Assembly (NCBI RefSeq): GCF_900128905.1
Contig: NZ_FQTV01000010.1
Location: 110,137-174,136 of the forward strand
Direction: 5' to 3'
Source: Bacteroides luti
GTDB lineage: Bacteria > Bacteroidota > Bacteroidia > Bacteroidales > Bacteroidaceae
DNA length: 64,000 bases
In this document: positions 1-8,679 of the stretch, piece by piece
Numbering within the stretch: position 1 is the stretch's first letter
Layout of the letters: the number at the start of each line of letters is the position of its first letter
The notes under the pieces: generated by a model
The model's database searches: none
The model's input: the letters and a program-made list of their open reading frames with translations, nothing else
What the model was told of the DNA's origin: nothing
Position numbers and translations under genes: made by a program

Positions 1-16
1 GCTCTGATTTTTTAGA

Positions 17-781
17 TTATTCTTTATCTTTTAAGTCGCCTAGTGGATAGTAAGGGAACATGTGTTCTTCCATCCATTTATTAGATGCTTCCGGACTCAT
101 CTTCCAACCAGAGTTACAAGTTGAAACAACTTCCACTAAATTAGAACCTTTACCGTTCATTGAGTTTTCAAATGCTTTGCGAATAGCCTTTTTTGTTTTG
201 CGAATTGCAGCAGTTGTTTGAACAGACTGGCGGGTAACATAAGCTGTACCTTCTAAAGTAGCAGCAATTTCAGTCATTTTAAGTGGATATCCGTGTAGCT
301 TTACGTCACGACCATAAGGGCTGGTTGCAGTTTTCATTCCAACAAGAGTTGTAGGAGCCATCTGACCACCGGTCATACCGTAAATAGCATTATTGATAAA
401 GATAATTGTAATATTTTCACCTCGGTTTAAAGCATGAATTGTTTCAGCAGTACCGATACAAGCAAGGTCACCATCTCCCTGATAAGTAAATACCAGTTTG
501 TCAGGCCATAAACGTTTAATAGCAGTAGCAACAGCAGGAGCACGTCCATGAGCAGCTTCCTGCCAGTCAATGTCAATGTAATTGTAGATAAAGACAGCAC
601 ATCCTACAGGAGAAATTCCCACAGTTTTGTCTTCCATACCCATTTCTTCAATTACTTCGGCTACTAATTTGTGAACTACACCATGACTACATCCCGGGCA
701 ATAATGCATCGGTTTGTCATTCATGAGTTTTGGTTTCTTATATACTAAGTTCTCAGGTTTGATTATATCTTCTTTAGTCAT
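17..781 (-). CDS. korB: 2-oxoglutarate (2-oxoacid):ferredoxin oxidoreductase, beta subunit
   Basis: This is the thiamine-diphosphate-binding subunit of a cytoplasmic 2-oxoacid:ferredoxin oxidoreductase, which decarboxylates 2-oxoglutarate to succinyl-CoA and passes electrons to ferredoxin. Visible motifs are CPGCSHG near residue 30 and GDGDLACIG near residue 105, followed by NNAIYGMTGGQ, the TPP/Mg-binding signature of the family. The length of about 255 residues is normal. Two ATGs are possible, at 787 and 781. An AGGAGG sequence at 789-794 lies 7 bases before the 781 ATG and only 1 base before the 787 ATG, so 781 is preferred. Either start overlaps the end of the small membrane-protein gene upstream. 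It is the last gene of the operon with the alpha subunit and ferredoxin. The exact 2-oxoacid cannot be proved from sequence. Confidence 0.93.
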   Translation of the reverse strand: MTKEDIIKPENLVYKKPKLMNDKPMHYCPGCSHGVVHKLVAEVIEEMGMEDKTVGISPVGCAVFIYNYIDIDWQEAAHGRAPAVATAIKRLWPDKLVFTYQGDGDLACIGTAETIHALNRGENITIIFINNAIYGMTGGQMAPTTLVGMKTATSPYGRDVKLHGYPLKMTEIAATLEGTAYVTRQSVQTTAAIRKTKKAIRKAFENSMNGKGSNLVEVVSTCNSGWKMSPEASNKWMEEHMFPYYPLGDLKDKE

Positions 782-983
782 CGTCATTCCTCCTCTTATT
801 TTTTTTCAAGCTGTTTTGAGTGATTCGCAATGCGTATTCTATGAATTTAACAAAAATGGTAAAGCAACAAACGATAAACATTACCATCTGATCCGCAACT
901 GTGAAGTAGATTATGATTGTACTCAAAGTTCCGATCATAAAGAGTATGTTCAGAATCAATCTGATTTTATCCAAATTCAACAT
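774..983 (-). CDS. Small membrane protein between the kor alpha and beta genes
   Basis: This encodes 69 residues with two hydrophobic segments (about residues 7-29 and 31-53) and a basic-then-acidic tail (KKNKRRNDDD). It starts 8 bases after the alpha-subunit stop codon and its own stop overlaps the beta-subunit start, so it is probably co-translated with both. No known domain was recognised. The tight packing argues that it is a real gene rather than a chance reading frame. It might anchor the otherwise soluble oxidoreductase at the membrane, but that is inference from position only. Confidence 0.7.
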   Translation of the reverse strand: MLNLDKIRLILNILFMIGTLSTIIIYFTVADQMVMFIVCCFTIFVKFIEYALRITQNSLKKNKRRNDDD

Positions 984-991
984 ACGTCTTT

Positions 992-2074
992 TTATTTAAT
1001 TAGTTTCTCTTTGATTGCTTCAACAACCTCGTCAGGATCAGGAACAATACCTCCAAGGCGTCCAAAGTGTTCCACTTTTACACGACCGTTAACAGCAAGA
1101 CGAATATCTTCTACCATCTGACCTGCATTAAGTTCAACAGAGATCATTCCTTTTACTTTTTCAGCGTATTTAGCAATAGCTTTTGTTGGGAAAGGCCATA
1201 GAGTGATAGGACGAAGAAGTCCCACTTTGATACCTTCGGCACGAGCCAGTTCCATTGACTTTTGACAAATACGTGCACTAGATCCGAATGCTACGATCAG
1301 ATATTCTGCATCTTCGCAGTTAATCTCTTCATAACGAACCTCGTTTTCTTCAATCTCTTTATATTTAGCCTGGAAACGGATGTTGTTTTGCTCCATTGCA
1401 TAAGGATCAAGTTCCAGAGAAGTAATGATATTCGGTTTACGGCCATTTGCTTTTCCTGTTGTAGCCCATGGACAACGAGCAATTACTTCTTCATCGGTAA
1501 GGCGTTTTCTTTGTGCCGGAAGAACAACTTTCTCCATCATCTGACCAATTACACCATCGGCAAGGATAATAGCCGGGTTTCTGTATTTGAATGCAAGTTC
1601 AAAACCAAGTCCAACGAAATCTGCCATTTCCTGTACAGAAGCAGGCGCAAGTGCTATCAATCTGTAGTCACCGTGACCACCACCTTTTACAGTCTGGAAA
1701 TAGTCAGCCTGACTAGGTTGGATAGTTCCAAGACCCGGACCTCCACGCATTACATTAACGATTAAACAAGGAAGTTCTGCACCGGCGATATAAGAAATAC
1801 CTTCCTGCTTTAAACTTACGCCAGGGCTGGAAGATGAGGTCATTACCATTTTACCGGAACCGGCACCACCGTATACCATATTTATTGCTGCAACTTCACT
1901 TTCAGCCTGTAAAACAACCATTCCGGTAGTTTCCCATGGTTTCAGATCAGCAAGCGTTTCTAATACTTCAGATTGAGGAGTGATAGGATAACCGAAATAA
2001 CCATCAACTCCATAGCGAATAGCTGCATGAGAGATAGCTTCGTTACCCTTCATTAAAACAACTTCTTCTTCCAT
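992..2074 (-). CDS. korA: 2-oxoglutarate (2-oxoacid):ferredoxin oxidoreductase, alpha subunit
   Basis: This is the alpha subunit of the 2-oxoacid:ferredoxin oxidoreductase. It carries the pyrimidine-binding and transketolase-C-like domains that complete the active site with the beta subunit. The YPITPQSE motif near residues 29-36 is typical of the POR/KOR alpha N-terminal domain, and the C-terminal third contains the GLLRPITLWPFP stretch seen in domain II. The 360-residue length is usual for two-domain KorA proteins. It lies 54 bases after the ferredoxin gene and 8 bases before the small membrane-protein gene on the same strand. The enzyme supplies succinyl-CoA and reduced ferredoxin in anaerobes with an incomplete TCA cycle. 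It could instead act on branched-chain 2-oxoacids (VOR type). Confidence 0.93.
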   Translation of the reverse strand: MEEEVVLMKGNEAISHAAIRYGVDGYFGYPITPQSEVLETLADLKPWETTGMVVLQAESEVAAINMVYGGAGSGKMVMTSSSSPGVSLKQEGISYIAGAELPCLIVNVMRGGPGLGTIQPSQADYFQTVKGGGHGDYRLIALAPASVQEMADFVGLGFELAFKYRNPAIILADGVIGQMMEKVVLPAQRKRLTDEEVIARCPWATTGKANGRKPNIITSLELDPYAMEQNNIRFQAKYKEIEENEVRYEEINCEDAEYLIVAFGSSARICQKSMELARAEGIKVGLLRPITLWPFPTKAIAKYAEKVKGMISVELNAGQMVEDIRLAVNGRVKVEHFGRLGGIVPDPDEVVEAIKEKLIK

Positions 2075-2128
2075 ATATTTAATTTTTTTAAGTTCTTTAC
2101 TTAATTGATTAATAATGACTTTAATTGC

Positions 2129-2356
2129 TTAAAGTTTTACTTTGAAAACAGTAATACATCCGTCAGGGCATACTGTTGCACATGAAGAACATCCGTTACA
2201 AGTGTCTTCTAATACTTGCTGAGCGAAATTGTATCCTTTAATGTTTACTTCTTTATTTGTTAAAGACAACACATTAAGAGGGCATGCCACCACACAAAGA
2301 TTACATCCTTTGCAACGTTCGGTGTCAACTACTATTGCTCCTTTTATTTTAGCCAT
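2129..2356 (-). CDS. korD: 4Fe-4S ferredoxin subunit of the 2-oxoacid oxidoreductase
   Basis: This is a 75-residue ferredoxin with two complete CxxCxxCxxxCP clusters, C15/C18/C21/C25 and C53/C56/C59/C63, enough for two [4Fe-4S] centres. It would accept electrons from the TPP-bearing KorAB dimer in the cytoplasm. It is the second gene of the operon, 11 bases after the TPR-protein stop (the TPR gene ends at 2368) and 54 bases before the alpha-subunit gene. Such small ferredoxin subunits are standard partners of KorA and KorB in Bacteroidales. Confidence 0.93.
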   Translation of the reverse strand: MAKIKGAIVVDTERCKGCNLCVVACPLNVLSLTNKEVNIKGYNFAQQVLEDTCNGCSSCATVCPDGCITVFKVKL

Positions 2357-2367
2357 AATTTAAGAAT

Positions 2368-2640
2368 TTATTGATTGTACATATCCTTATTATAGAAATT
2401 CAGGATGTCCATTATCATTTTATGAGCTTGCAGTGCCGGACTCTGAGGGTTTATTTCTATAGCCGATAAGTAATTGTTAATTGCTTGTTGCCAGTTCCCT
2501 TGTTTGCGATAAGCATTTCCGCGAAGATAATATGCCTCGTCACACGTTGGATTGGACTCTATAAATATATCCAATGCGTTTATGGCGGCCTCCACGTCAT
2601 CTTTGTCGAGTAGTCCTTTTATAGTGCTAAGTTCTTCCAT
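2368..2640 (-). CDS. Tetratricopeptide (TPR) repeat protein
   Basis: This encodes about 90 residues with TPR-like helices (DEAYYLRGNAYRKQGNWQQA and the following YLSAIEINP segment), a fold used for protein-protein contacts. An upstream ATG exists at 2667, but the -7 box on this strand (2669-2676) would start transcription near 2662, downstream of that codon. The start at 2640 (MEELSTIKG) is therefore chosen. It is the first gene of the ferredoxin-korA-korB operon, 11 bases before the ferredoxin gene. A role in assembling or docking the oxidoreductase is plausible but inferred only from the operon. Confidence 0.85.
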   Translation of the reverse strand: MEELSTIKGLLDKDDVEAAINALDIFIESNPTCDEAYYLRGNAYRKQGNWQQAINNYLSAIEINPQSPALQAHKMIMDILNFYNKDMYNQ

Positions 2641-2668
2641 CTTTTGAATTTCCAATGCTTTAGACACG

Positions 2669-2676
2669 CAAAGATA
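2669..2676 (-). promoter_or_regulatory. -7 box of the TPR-ferredoxin-kor operon
   Basis: The minus strand reads TATCTTTG, an exact match to the Bacteroides -7 consensus TAnnTTTG. No clear TTTG is visible about 19-20 bases further upstream. Its position places the transcript start inside the longest possible reading frame of the first gene and so supports the shorter start at 2640. Confidence 0.6.
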
Positions 2677-2973
2677 CTTTTTATTTTTTGATTTACGTAT
2701 TGAGAATAGCGAAAAATGAAAAAAAGAGATGCTTGAAATAATAAAAAAAGAAATTTTTTAGTTATAGGAGCAATTTCTTTATGTTGCATAAATATCAGCA
2801 GAAATTATTTTAATAAGATGTATCACTTTCATAAATAAAACTTTCAGGCTATATTCTTGCAAAAAGAAAGAGGTTACCATTTTATGATAACCTCTTAAAT
2901 CTTATATTTGTTGTAATTAATAAATTTATTATCCGAATAATTGAAGATATAAATGATCTTCCTTGGTAATTAA
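2677..2973. other. Intergenic region without a gene
   Basis: This AT-rich stretch lies between the kor operon promoter and the end of the GH28 gene. It holds a weak 9-bp hairpin (2747-2755 with 2772-2780) and the terminator at 2868-2896. No coding potential or other signal is visible. Confidence 0.6.
2868..2896 (-). terminator. Hairpin terminator after the GH28 gene
   Basis: The arms AAGAGGTTA (2868-2876) and TAACCTCTT (2888-2896) are perfect and are separated by 11 bases. On the minus strand they follow the GH28 stop codon, as expected for an intrinsic terminator. Confidence 0.6.
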
Positions 2974-4371
2974 TTATTTTTTGATTTCTTTTCCGTTGAT
3001 ATATAGACCTTTAAAGGTAATATCTTTTGCTCCTTTGATTGAATTTCCCTGAGCAACATTATTGAAATGACAATCTTCTACGTTTATATTATAAACATGA
3101 TCGTTATCTTCCAGGCCAACTATGTAAGAACCGAATTTACTTTTCTCACAAGTTACATTCTGAAGATATACATTGCGTACAATCGGATCAAAGCCACGTT
3201 TGCAATTTTCTTTGTTTTCATATTGGAGATTAATTTTCAAAACAGCTTCACCACATTGTCCAACTGTAACATTTCTAACATATATATTCTCAATTAATCC
3301 ACCACGACAAGTGCTGGTTTTAATACGAACTACACGATCCAGATTTTTACTGTCCATTTTACAGTTTTCTACAAATAAGTTTTTATATCCACCTGAAATT
3401 TCACTTCCTACAACAACACCGCCATGTCCGTCTTTCATGGTACAGCCACGTATAATGATGTTTTCACTTGGAATATTCCATTTACGACCATCACCATTTC
3501 TACCGGATTTAATAGCAATACAATCGTCGCCGGTATTAAAAATACAATTTTCAATCAATACATTTTTGCTCGATTCCGGGTCGCAACCATCGTTGTTTGG
3601 TCCGTGGCTCAGAATGTCTACTCCCCGAACAATCATGCTTTCACAGAATAGCGGATGAATTACCCAAAAAGGAGAGTTACGCAAACTTACATCTTCAATC
3701 AGAATAGTATTGCATGAGTGGAAATTGATTAGCTGAGGACGCATTCCATCTTCAGGTTTCATAATGCGTTTGTAAACAGGCATCGAAGTTTCGGCATACA
3801 TCAACAAGCGTTCACGTCCGCCATTTCTTTGAGCTACAACGCCCTCTTCCCAGCCAAAGCGTTTGGCACCACACATTCTCCACCAATTTTCATTAGCACC
3901 CTGACCATCAATGGTTCCTTTACCGGTAATAGCAATGTTAGTTTCACCGTAAGCATAAATCAATGGGTGAGCATTCCAGCAATCAACACCTTCCCAACGA
4001 GTCAGTACGGCAGGGAAATATAATTTCTGATCAGTAGAAAACTTAAGTACGGCTCCATCCTCAAAATGCAGATTTACATTACTTTTTAATGTTACAGGGC
4101 CAGTATAAAATACACCTTTAGGGATAACTACCGTTCCGCCTCCAGTCTGATTGCAAGTTATAATTGCCTGGTTAATTGCATCATGGCAAGGTTCTGCTTC
4201 ATTATTAGCTTTTGCTCCAAAATCGGTAATAACAAAAGTCCTTTTAGGAAAAGATGTTTTTTTAATTTGTTGTTCAATCTTTGCACACTCTTTCCAAGCT
4301 TCCTCTATCGGACTAGCGTTAGCCAAAAGAGTAATTAAAAGCAGGGGGATAATTCCGAATACTTTTCTCAT
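2974..4371 (-). CDS. Glycoside hydrolase family 28 (polygalacturonase-like)
   Basis: This is a secreted right-handed beta-helix hydrolase of 465 residues with a signal peptide ending near LLANA. The GH28 signature motifs are present in order: NNDGCD near residue 259, GDDCIAIKSG near 279, GHG near 314 and RIK near 348. The three aspartates and the His that form the inverting active site are therefore kept. GH28 enzymes cleave polygalacturonan, rhamnogalacturonan or xylogalacturonan; the substrate cannot be fixed here. The gene stands alone, with its own promoter and a tandem pair of similar half-sites at 4441-4470 upstream, which suggests induction by a pectin-sensing regulator. Confidence 0.93.
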   Translation of the reverse strand: MRKVFGIIPLLLITLLANASPIEEAWKECAKIEQQIKKTSFPKRTFVITDFGAKANNEAEPCHDAINQAIITCNQTGGGTVVIPKGVFYTGPVTLKSNVNLHFEDGAVLKFSTDQKLYFPAVLTRWEGVDCWNAHPLIYAYGETNIAITGKGTIDGQGANENWWRMCGAKRFGWEEGVVAQRNGGRERLLMYAETSMPVYKRIMKPEDGMRPQLINFHSCNTILIEDVSLRNSPFWVIHPLFCESMIVRGVDILSHGPNNDGCDPESSKNVLIENCIFNTGDDCIAIKSGRNGDGRKWNIPSENIIIRGCTMKDGHGGVVVGSEISGGYKNLFVENCKMDSKNLDRVVRIKTSTCRGGLIENIYVRNVTVGQCGEAVLKINLQYENKENCKRGFDPIVRNVYLQNVTCEKSKFGSYIVGLEDNDHVYNINVEDCHFNNVAQGNSIKGAKDITFKGLYINGKEIKK

Positions 4372-4404
4372 TGGTATTATTCTTTAATTGTTGTTTATTT
4401 ATCG

Positions 4405-4412
4405 CAAAGATA
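4405..4412 (-). promoter_or_regulatory. -7 box for the GH28 gene
   Basis: The minus strand reads TATCTTTG, matching TAnnTTTG, 34 bases upstream of the GH28 ATG. The tandem half-sites at 4441-4470 lie just upstream, as expected for an activator-dependent promoter. Confidence 0.55.
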
Positions 4413-4440
4413 AGTAAACAACAAAGGAACTAAAGGGTAG

Positions 4441-4470
4441 TATTTGGCATAAAAAGTGTAATATTTGACA
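4441..4470 (-). promoter_or_regulatory. Tandem half-sites upstream of GH28 (candidate activator site)
   Basis: TATTTGGCA (4441-4449) and TATTTGACA (4462-4470) form a direct repeat with a 21-bp period, two helical turns. On the minus strand each half-site reads CAAATAnTAC. A similar pair with a 22-bp period lies upstream of the GH31 gene (38371-38402). The function is inferred from spacing and location. Confidence 0.4.
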
Positions 4471-4475
4471 CAAAC

Positions 4476-6155
4476 CTACCTTTGTTTCTTCTTCCTGTGT
4501 CTTGAAAATAAGAAGCCGGCTATTAGAAGTAGAAGCGGCGGTGTAGCGATATTTATAAATTCATAAAAGCCTCTATTTTCATTAATTGCCTGTTTTTTCA
4601 GCAACCTAAGTTTGTAGTTATGAGAACGCAGATTCAGCCATTGTTCGTTTTCGGCTAGGTAATTCACGGCGTTAGTCACGAAATCAGCGTTGCCTAATTG
4701 TTCGCCGGAAACTTCATCATATCCCAATGGCATAGGTTGTGCTTCATCACCTTGTCCTTTCCATTCGTTTTTAATTATACTTCCCGTTGCAACAACAATA
4801 ATTCTTGTATTCTTGCTTTGTTGCAATCTGCCTTGAGGTAATTCCGTGCAGCTATCAGGAGTAAGCTGGTTGATAAAAGCAGAAGGAAATTCTCCTTCAA
4901 TGAGTCCGGCTACCGGAATATTCGGCTCATTAAAATAAGATTCGTCGGCCGGCATTTCCACATAGCGCAAACTAACTTTTTCCGGAACACGCAGAGTATG
5001 TGCATTCGGAGAAGTCGAAAGCAGCACTTGTTTTTTTAGCTGACTGTTACCTACAAAAGATATGGTACTTACAAATTCTGATTTAAGAGACGAAATATTT
5101 CGTGTGATAATGTTTTCTGCCGAAGGATTAATAAGTGGAGCAAAGTACCAGGGTAGGGTAGTAAATGCTTCTTTAGAACCATCTTTGGAAGATGCCAATC
5201 GAATGGCTGTGCATTGCATATCCTGCACTGTCACCGGATTAATTCGTACGCCATAAGTAAAAAGCATATCATCCAGATTTACGTCCTGCTTTAAAGTTGA
5301 TGATTCTCCGGTACCGTCAAAATCCTGCAGAGAAATCTTTATACCGTCTACCAACCAAAGAATTCGTCCTCCATTCATCAGGTATTGATCCAACGCAAAT
5401 TTCTCTTTTTCAGTAAAAGCTTTTTTAGGAGAGGCGATAATCAGAACTTTGTAGGGGAGCAATTCTTCAGGATTCCCACTAAGTTGCCCTCTGTCCACAT
5501 TGTAATATTTACTTAGTAGATTTGTTGCTTCGTATACATACGGTTCACTCCACTCTCCGTGTCCTTCAATAAATGCAATACGATCAGGATTGGTAATGGT
5601 TAGCACTCTCAAACCTTCTGTAATATTGTATTCCAGCTCTCCGGCCGAAGTATTAAGTACTTCTTGCGGGGTAAGATTCATATTCTTTTTAAGCAGACTA
5701 ACCTGAATGGTATCTCCATTATATATCAACTCTGCCCATGGGAAAATTACTTTCGAGGAAAGTTTGCCTTCACGATCACGCTCATTAACAGACAGTCCGC
5801 GCATTCCTTTGTTGTTCATTCTAAGATAATGCTCCTGTCGGCTTTTCTCGTCGGGAGCTGCCGATGGATTTATATTTTGCAGAATAATGCCGTGAGTTGA
5901 ATAAACAGAAAGTTCATCTAACATGTCGTTTACAGATGTACGTAACCTATCGAATGCAGGGTTTAAATCACCATTCAGATATAGAATCACTTTCAAAGGT
6001 TTATCAAGGCTTTTAACCAGTTTGCAACTTTGATCGGATAAAGTATAGCGTTTCTCGGAAGTCAGATCAACCCTTATAAAGCAATAAGAAGAAATCAAGT
6101 TTATAACCAGTAGTAAAACCAGTAATCCAGTTCCTTTTAAAATCTTCTTTTTCAT
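4476..6155 (-). CDS. gldG: GldG-like ABC-type auxiliary protein
   Basis: This is a 559-residue membrane-anchored protein with an N-terminal transmembrane segment (about residues 7-27), a large extracytoplasmic ABC_transp_aux-type region and a second transmembrane helix close to the C-terminus followed by HRKKK. This layout matches GldG of the Bacteroidetes GldAFG transporter. The gene overlaps gldF by 4 bases (ATGA), so the two are translationally coupled. In gliding species the complex is required for motility; in gut Bacteroides its role is not established. No gldA ATPase gene is nearby. Confidence 0.88.
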   Translation of the reverse strand: MKKKILKGTGLLVLLLVINLISSYCFIRVDLTSEKRYTLSDQSCKLVKSLDKPLKVILYLNGDLNPAFDRLRTSVNDMLDELSVYSTHGIILQNINPSAAPDEKSRQEHYLRMNNKGMRGLSVNERDREGKLSSKVIFPWAELIYNGDTIQVSLLKKNMNLTPQEVLNTSAGELEYNITEGLRVLTITNPDRIAFIEGHGEWSEPYVYEATNLLSKYYNVDRGQLSGNPEELLPYKVLIIASPKKAFTEKEKFALDQYLMNGGRILWLVDGIKISLQDFDGTGESSTLKQDVNLDDMLFTYGVRINPVTVQDMQCTAIRLASSKDGSKEAFTTLPWYFAPLINPSAENIITRNISSLKSEFVSTISFVGNSQLKKQVLLSTSPNAHTLRVPEKVSLRYVEMPADESYFNEPNIPVAGLIEGEFPSAFINQLTPDSCTELPQGRLQQSKNTRIIVVATGSIIKNEWKGQGDEAQPMPLGYDEVSGEQLGNADFVTNAVNYLAENEQWLNLRSHNYKLRLLKKQAINENRGFYEFINIATPPLLLLIAGFLFSRHRKKKQR

Positions 6156-6874
6156 CTTTTACGTGTGTTTACTTGTATTGTCAGATAAATAAAGAAGAGC
6201 GTAATTGAGGCGAAATAGATCAGATCACGGGTATCAATCACTCCTCTTGCCATAGATTGATAATGAGCCTGAATTCCCAGCTGAACCCAACCGTTGTGCA
6301 GACTTCCGCTTGTTGTTAGCGAAGCAATCAATTCAAATCCGTAGAAAGCAGAGAAAGAAAGTAATATCGCCAGAAGGAATGCTACCAGTTGATTGCTTGT
6401 AAGTGAGGAAGTGAACAATCCGAAACTAACAAACGTGGCCAGCAGACAGAGTAATCCGCAATAGCCGCCAGTTGTTTCTCCCCAATCTATTCCAGTATTA
6501 CTCAGTAAATAAATGCTAATTACATAAATTATGGTGGGAACTAAAGCAATGATCATTAATAGCCAGGCCGACCAGAATTTGCTCAAAACAATGGTGCTAA
6601 TCTTTATCGGTCTCGAAAAAAGAAGTTCCAATGTACCCATTCTGTTTTCTTCAGCAAACATACGCATGGTTGTAGCAGGAACCAAAAGTAAGAAAAGAAT
6701 AGGCGACAGAGAAAAAAATGGTCTGAGAGTAGCATAACCTCCATCCGGTAAGTTATATTCTCCGTTAAAGAACCATAGCATGAGCGATGCAGCCAGAAAC
6801 CACACCAGGAGTATTACATATCCCATTGCCGAACTAAAAAATCCTGCTATCTCTTTTCTAATCAAATATTTCAT
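6152..6874 (-). CDS. gldF: GldF-like ABC transporter permease
   Basis: This is a 240-residue ABC-2-type integral membrane protein with about six predicted helices. It contains the EENRMGTLELLFSRPIKIST segment typical of ABC-2 permeases acting with a separate ATPase. It opens the gldFG operon and is divergent from the gene at 6964. A -7 box lies at 6929-6936 on this strand. The substrate moved by GldAFG is unknown. Confidence 0.9.
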   Translation of the reverse strand: MKYLIRKEIAGFFSSAMGYVILLVWFLAASLMLWFFNGEYNLPDGGYATLRPFFSLSPILFLLLVPATTMRMFAEENRMGTLELLFSRPIKISTIVLSKFWSAWLLMIIALVPTIIYVISIYLLSNTGIDWGETTGGYCGLLCLLATFVSFGLFTSSLTSNQLVAFLLAILLSFSAFYGFELIASLTTSGSLHNGWVQLGIQAHYQSMARGVIDTRDLIYFASITLFFIYLTIQVNTRKR

Positions 6875-6928
6875 TAATTGTTAGAATATTTATTACTTTT
6901 GTATGTTAGCTTTTAATGATTAACGGTA

Positions 6929-6936
6929 CAAAGATA
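6929..6936 (-). promoter_or_regulatory. -7 box for gldFG
   Basis: The minus strand reads TATCTTTG about 55 bases upstream of the gldF ATG. A TTTC lies roughly 18 bases further upstream where TTTG would be expected. Confidence 0.55.
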
Positions 6937-6963
6937 CTTATATTGTATTGAAAGCGTATAGCT

Positions 6964-8541
6964 ATGGATAGGAAAATGAAGATAAAAATAGTAGTCGTTA
7001 CGTTCTTTTTGCTTCTTTTCATAGGAGCAGGAAGCTATTTTTTTACGAGTCTCAATAATCGTGGAAAGGCGGCCGGAATTAATCTTTTTTCTTTGGTCCC
7101 ATCCGATTGCTCTGCAATATTTGAAACCAATGATCTTGCTTCCCTTTTAAAAGAACTGAAAGGAGTAAGTTATGGAAAAGAGTTTACTACTCATGGATTC
7201 TCTCTCATTGCTAAAGATTTAATAGACCATTTTGAAGAATTAACAGCATCCGCTCCATTCGGATTAAGCTTACGGATGAACAAGCTGCTTATCAGTTTCC
7301 ATTCTCCGGGAACAGAAATGGACCAGGTACTTTATTTCCCAACAAATCCCGGAGACGAGAAATGGATTGAAGAACAAATCCAAAAGAAACGTCCAATAGA
7401 TTTCCCTTTAAAATCAGTATTATACAAAGGCAAAAAGATAAATATTTGTCCTATGGGAGGCGATTTGTTTCTTTGTTACTACAAATCATCAGGTTTTGTA
7501 GCAGTCAGTTATTCCAAAAGATTGATAGAACAAGTGATAGATGCCCATATTAGTGGAAATTCAGTTTTAACTGATAAAGTATTTGGTTTTGCAAAAGATA
7601 CTAAAACAGCTAATGGCATTGCATCTTTATATGTGAAAGAGAAACAAACCGGCTGGAGTTATCTGAATTTAAAATTTGATGATGATGCAATTAATCTTTC
7701 AGGAATTACCACGGATGCCGAAACTAGTTCATCGTTTGTAAATGCTATTAAGGAACAAAGTCCAATTGAATTCTTTTCGGGAAATATATTTCCAAGTTCT
7801 ACATACTACATAAATCAAATGTCAATTTCACAAATTCAATATATTGCTGTCAATTCAGCACAGACAGAATATGATCTTGCTTCTTACAGCGATGATGTTA
7901 AGGCAACAGATATTCAATTTATGTACTTTCTGAAAGGAAATGTTGCAGGAAGTTTAGCCGGATTCTCTTTTTGCTCAGATGATTCCATTCAGCGACCATT
8001 CTCATTGCTTTGCATTCCCATGCAAAATTCAATGAAAGCGGAAGCCGATTTGCATTTGTTTATGCAAAATCATTCAATAAAAACAGAGAGTACTGCCGGC
8101 GGAAAAATCCAATTGTTTAATACCGGAAATAGAAGTTATCGCTTTTATTCACTACCTCCCAGCACCATTTTTTCTCAGCTTTCCGGCATTAAAGATGCAG
8201 ATCTAAATACCTATGCTCTTTTCTATAAAGATAAGTTATTGTTAGCTCCCGATCCGGTTAGTGCTCTTTCCTATATTAATCAGATTGAGAAAGGTAATAT
8301 AATAGAAAAAGATAGCGTTTATAAGAAAAATATCTCTCATGTAGATACTCGTTTTAATTTTCTACTAATGACCGATTTAGGAAAACTAGCTCTTTATCCT
8401 GAGTATCGCTCGCGATTAATTCCTGATTTCTTCTGTCAGCACATGAGTTTCTTTAGCAATTTTATACTCCTAAATCAGCTTGTGTGTCGTGATAGAAAAG
8501 TTTATCCTAATTTGATATTTATTTATAAAGGCGAAAAGTAA
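6964..8541 (+). CDS. Membrane-anchored protein of unknown function
   Basis: This encodes 525 residues with one N-terminal transmembrane segment (about residues 7-27) after a short basic cytoplasmic start, followed by a long, presumably periplasmic region. The region starting VPSDCSAIFETNDLASLLKEL resembles the opening of other Bacteroidetes proteins of unknown role that begin by describing a short protein-level measure of inhibition, but no named family could be assigned with confidence. It is divergently placed from gldFG and ends before a terminator shared with the opposite-strand lipoprotein gene. No function is proposed. Confidence 0.8.
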   Translation: MDRKMKIKIVVVTFFLLLFIGAGSYFFTSLNNRGKAAGINLFSLVPSDCSAIFETNDLASLLKELKGVSYGKEFTTHGFSLIAKDLIDHFEELTASAPFGLSLRMNKLLISFHSPGTEMDQVLYFPTNPGDEKWIEEQIQKKRPIDFPLKSVLYKGKKINICPMGGDLFLCYYKSSGFVAVSYSKRLIEQVIDAHISGNSVLTDKVFGFAKDTKTANGIASLYVKEKQTGWSYLNLKFDDDAINLSGITTDAETSSSFVNAIKEQSPIEFFSGNIFPSSTYYINQMSISQIQYIAVNSAQTEYDLASYSDDVKATDIQFMYFLKGNVAGSLAGFSFCSDDSIQRPFSLLCIPMQNSMKAEADLHLFMQNHSIKTESTAGGKIQLFNTGNRSYRFYSLPPSTIFSQLSGIKDADLNTYALFYKDKLLLAPDPVSALSYINQIEKGNIIEKDSVYKKNISHVDTRFNFLLMTDLGKLALYPEYRSRLIPDFFCQHMSFFSNFILLNQLVCRDRKVYPNLIFIYKGEK

Positions 8542-8619
8542 CTTCAGGTGTTGCTATTGGGTATATATATCTTTCTGGTAGATATGTACTTAGAAAAAAT
8601 ATTCTTTTGAATGATTGAG

Positions 8620-8665
8620 TTCTTAAAGCAACCCCAGAACTTCTTGTCAAGGATTGCTTTAAGAA
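8620..8665. terminator. Bidirectional hairpin between convergent genes
   Basis: The 12-bp perfect arms TTCTTAAAGCAA (8620-8631) and TTGCTTTAAGAA (8654-8665) are separated by 22 bases. They sit between the convergent genes ending at 8541 and 8680. Confidence 0.6.
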
Positions 8666-8679
8666 AATAAAAATCGATA

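Noticed and set aside
714..1121. Plus-strand frame across the kor genes
   Set aside because: It is antisense to three well-supported genes and shows low-complexity translation.
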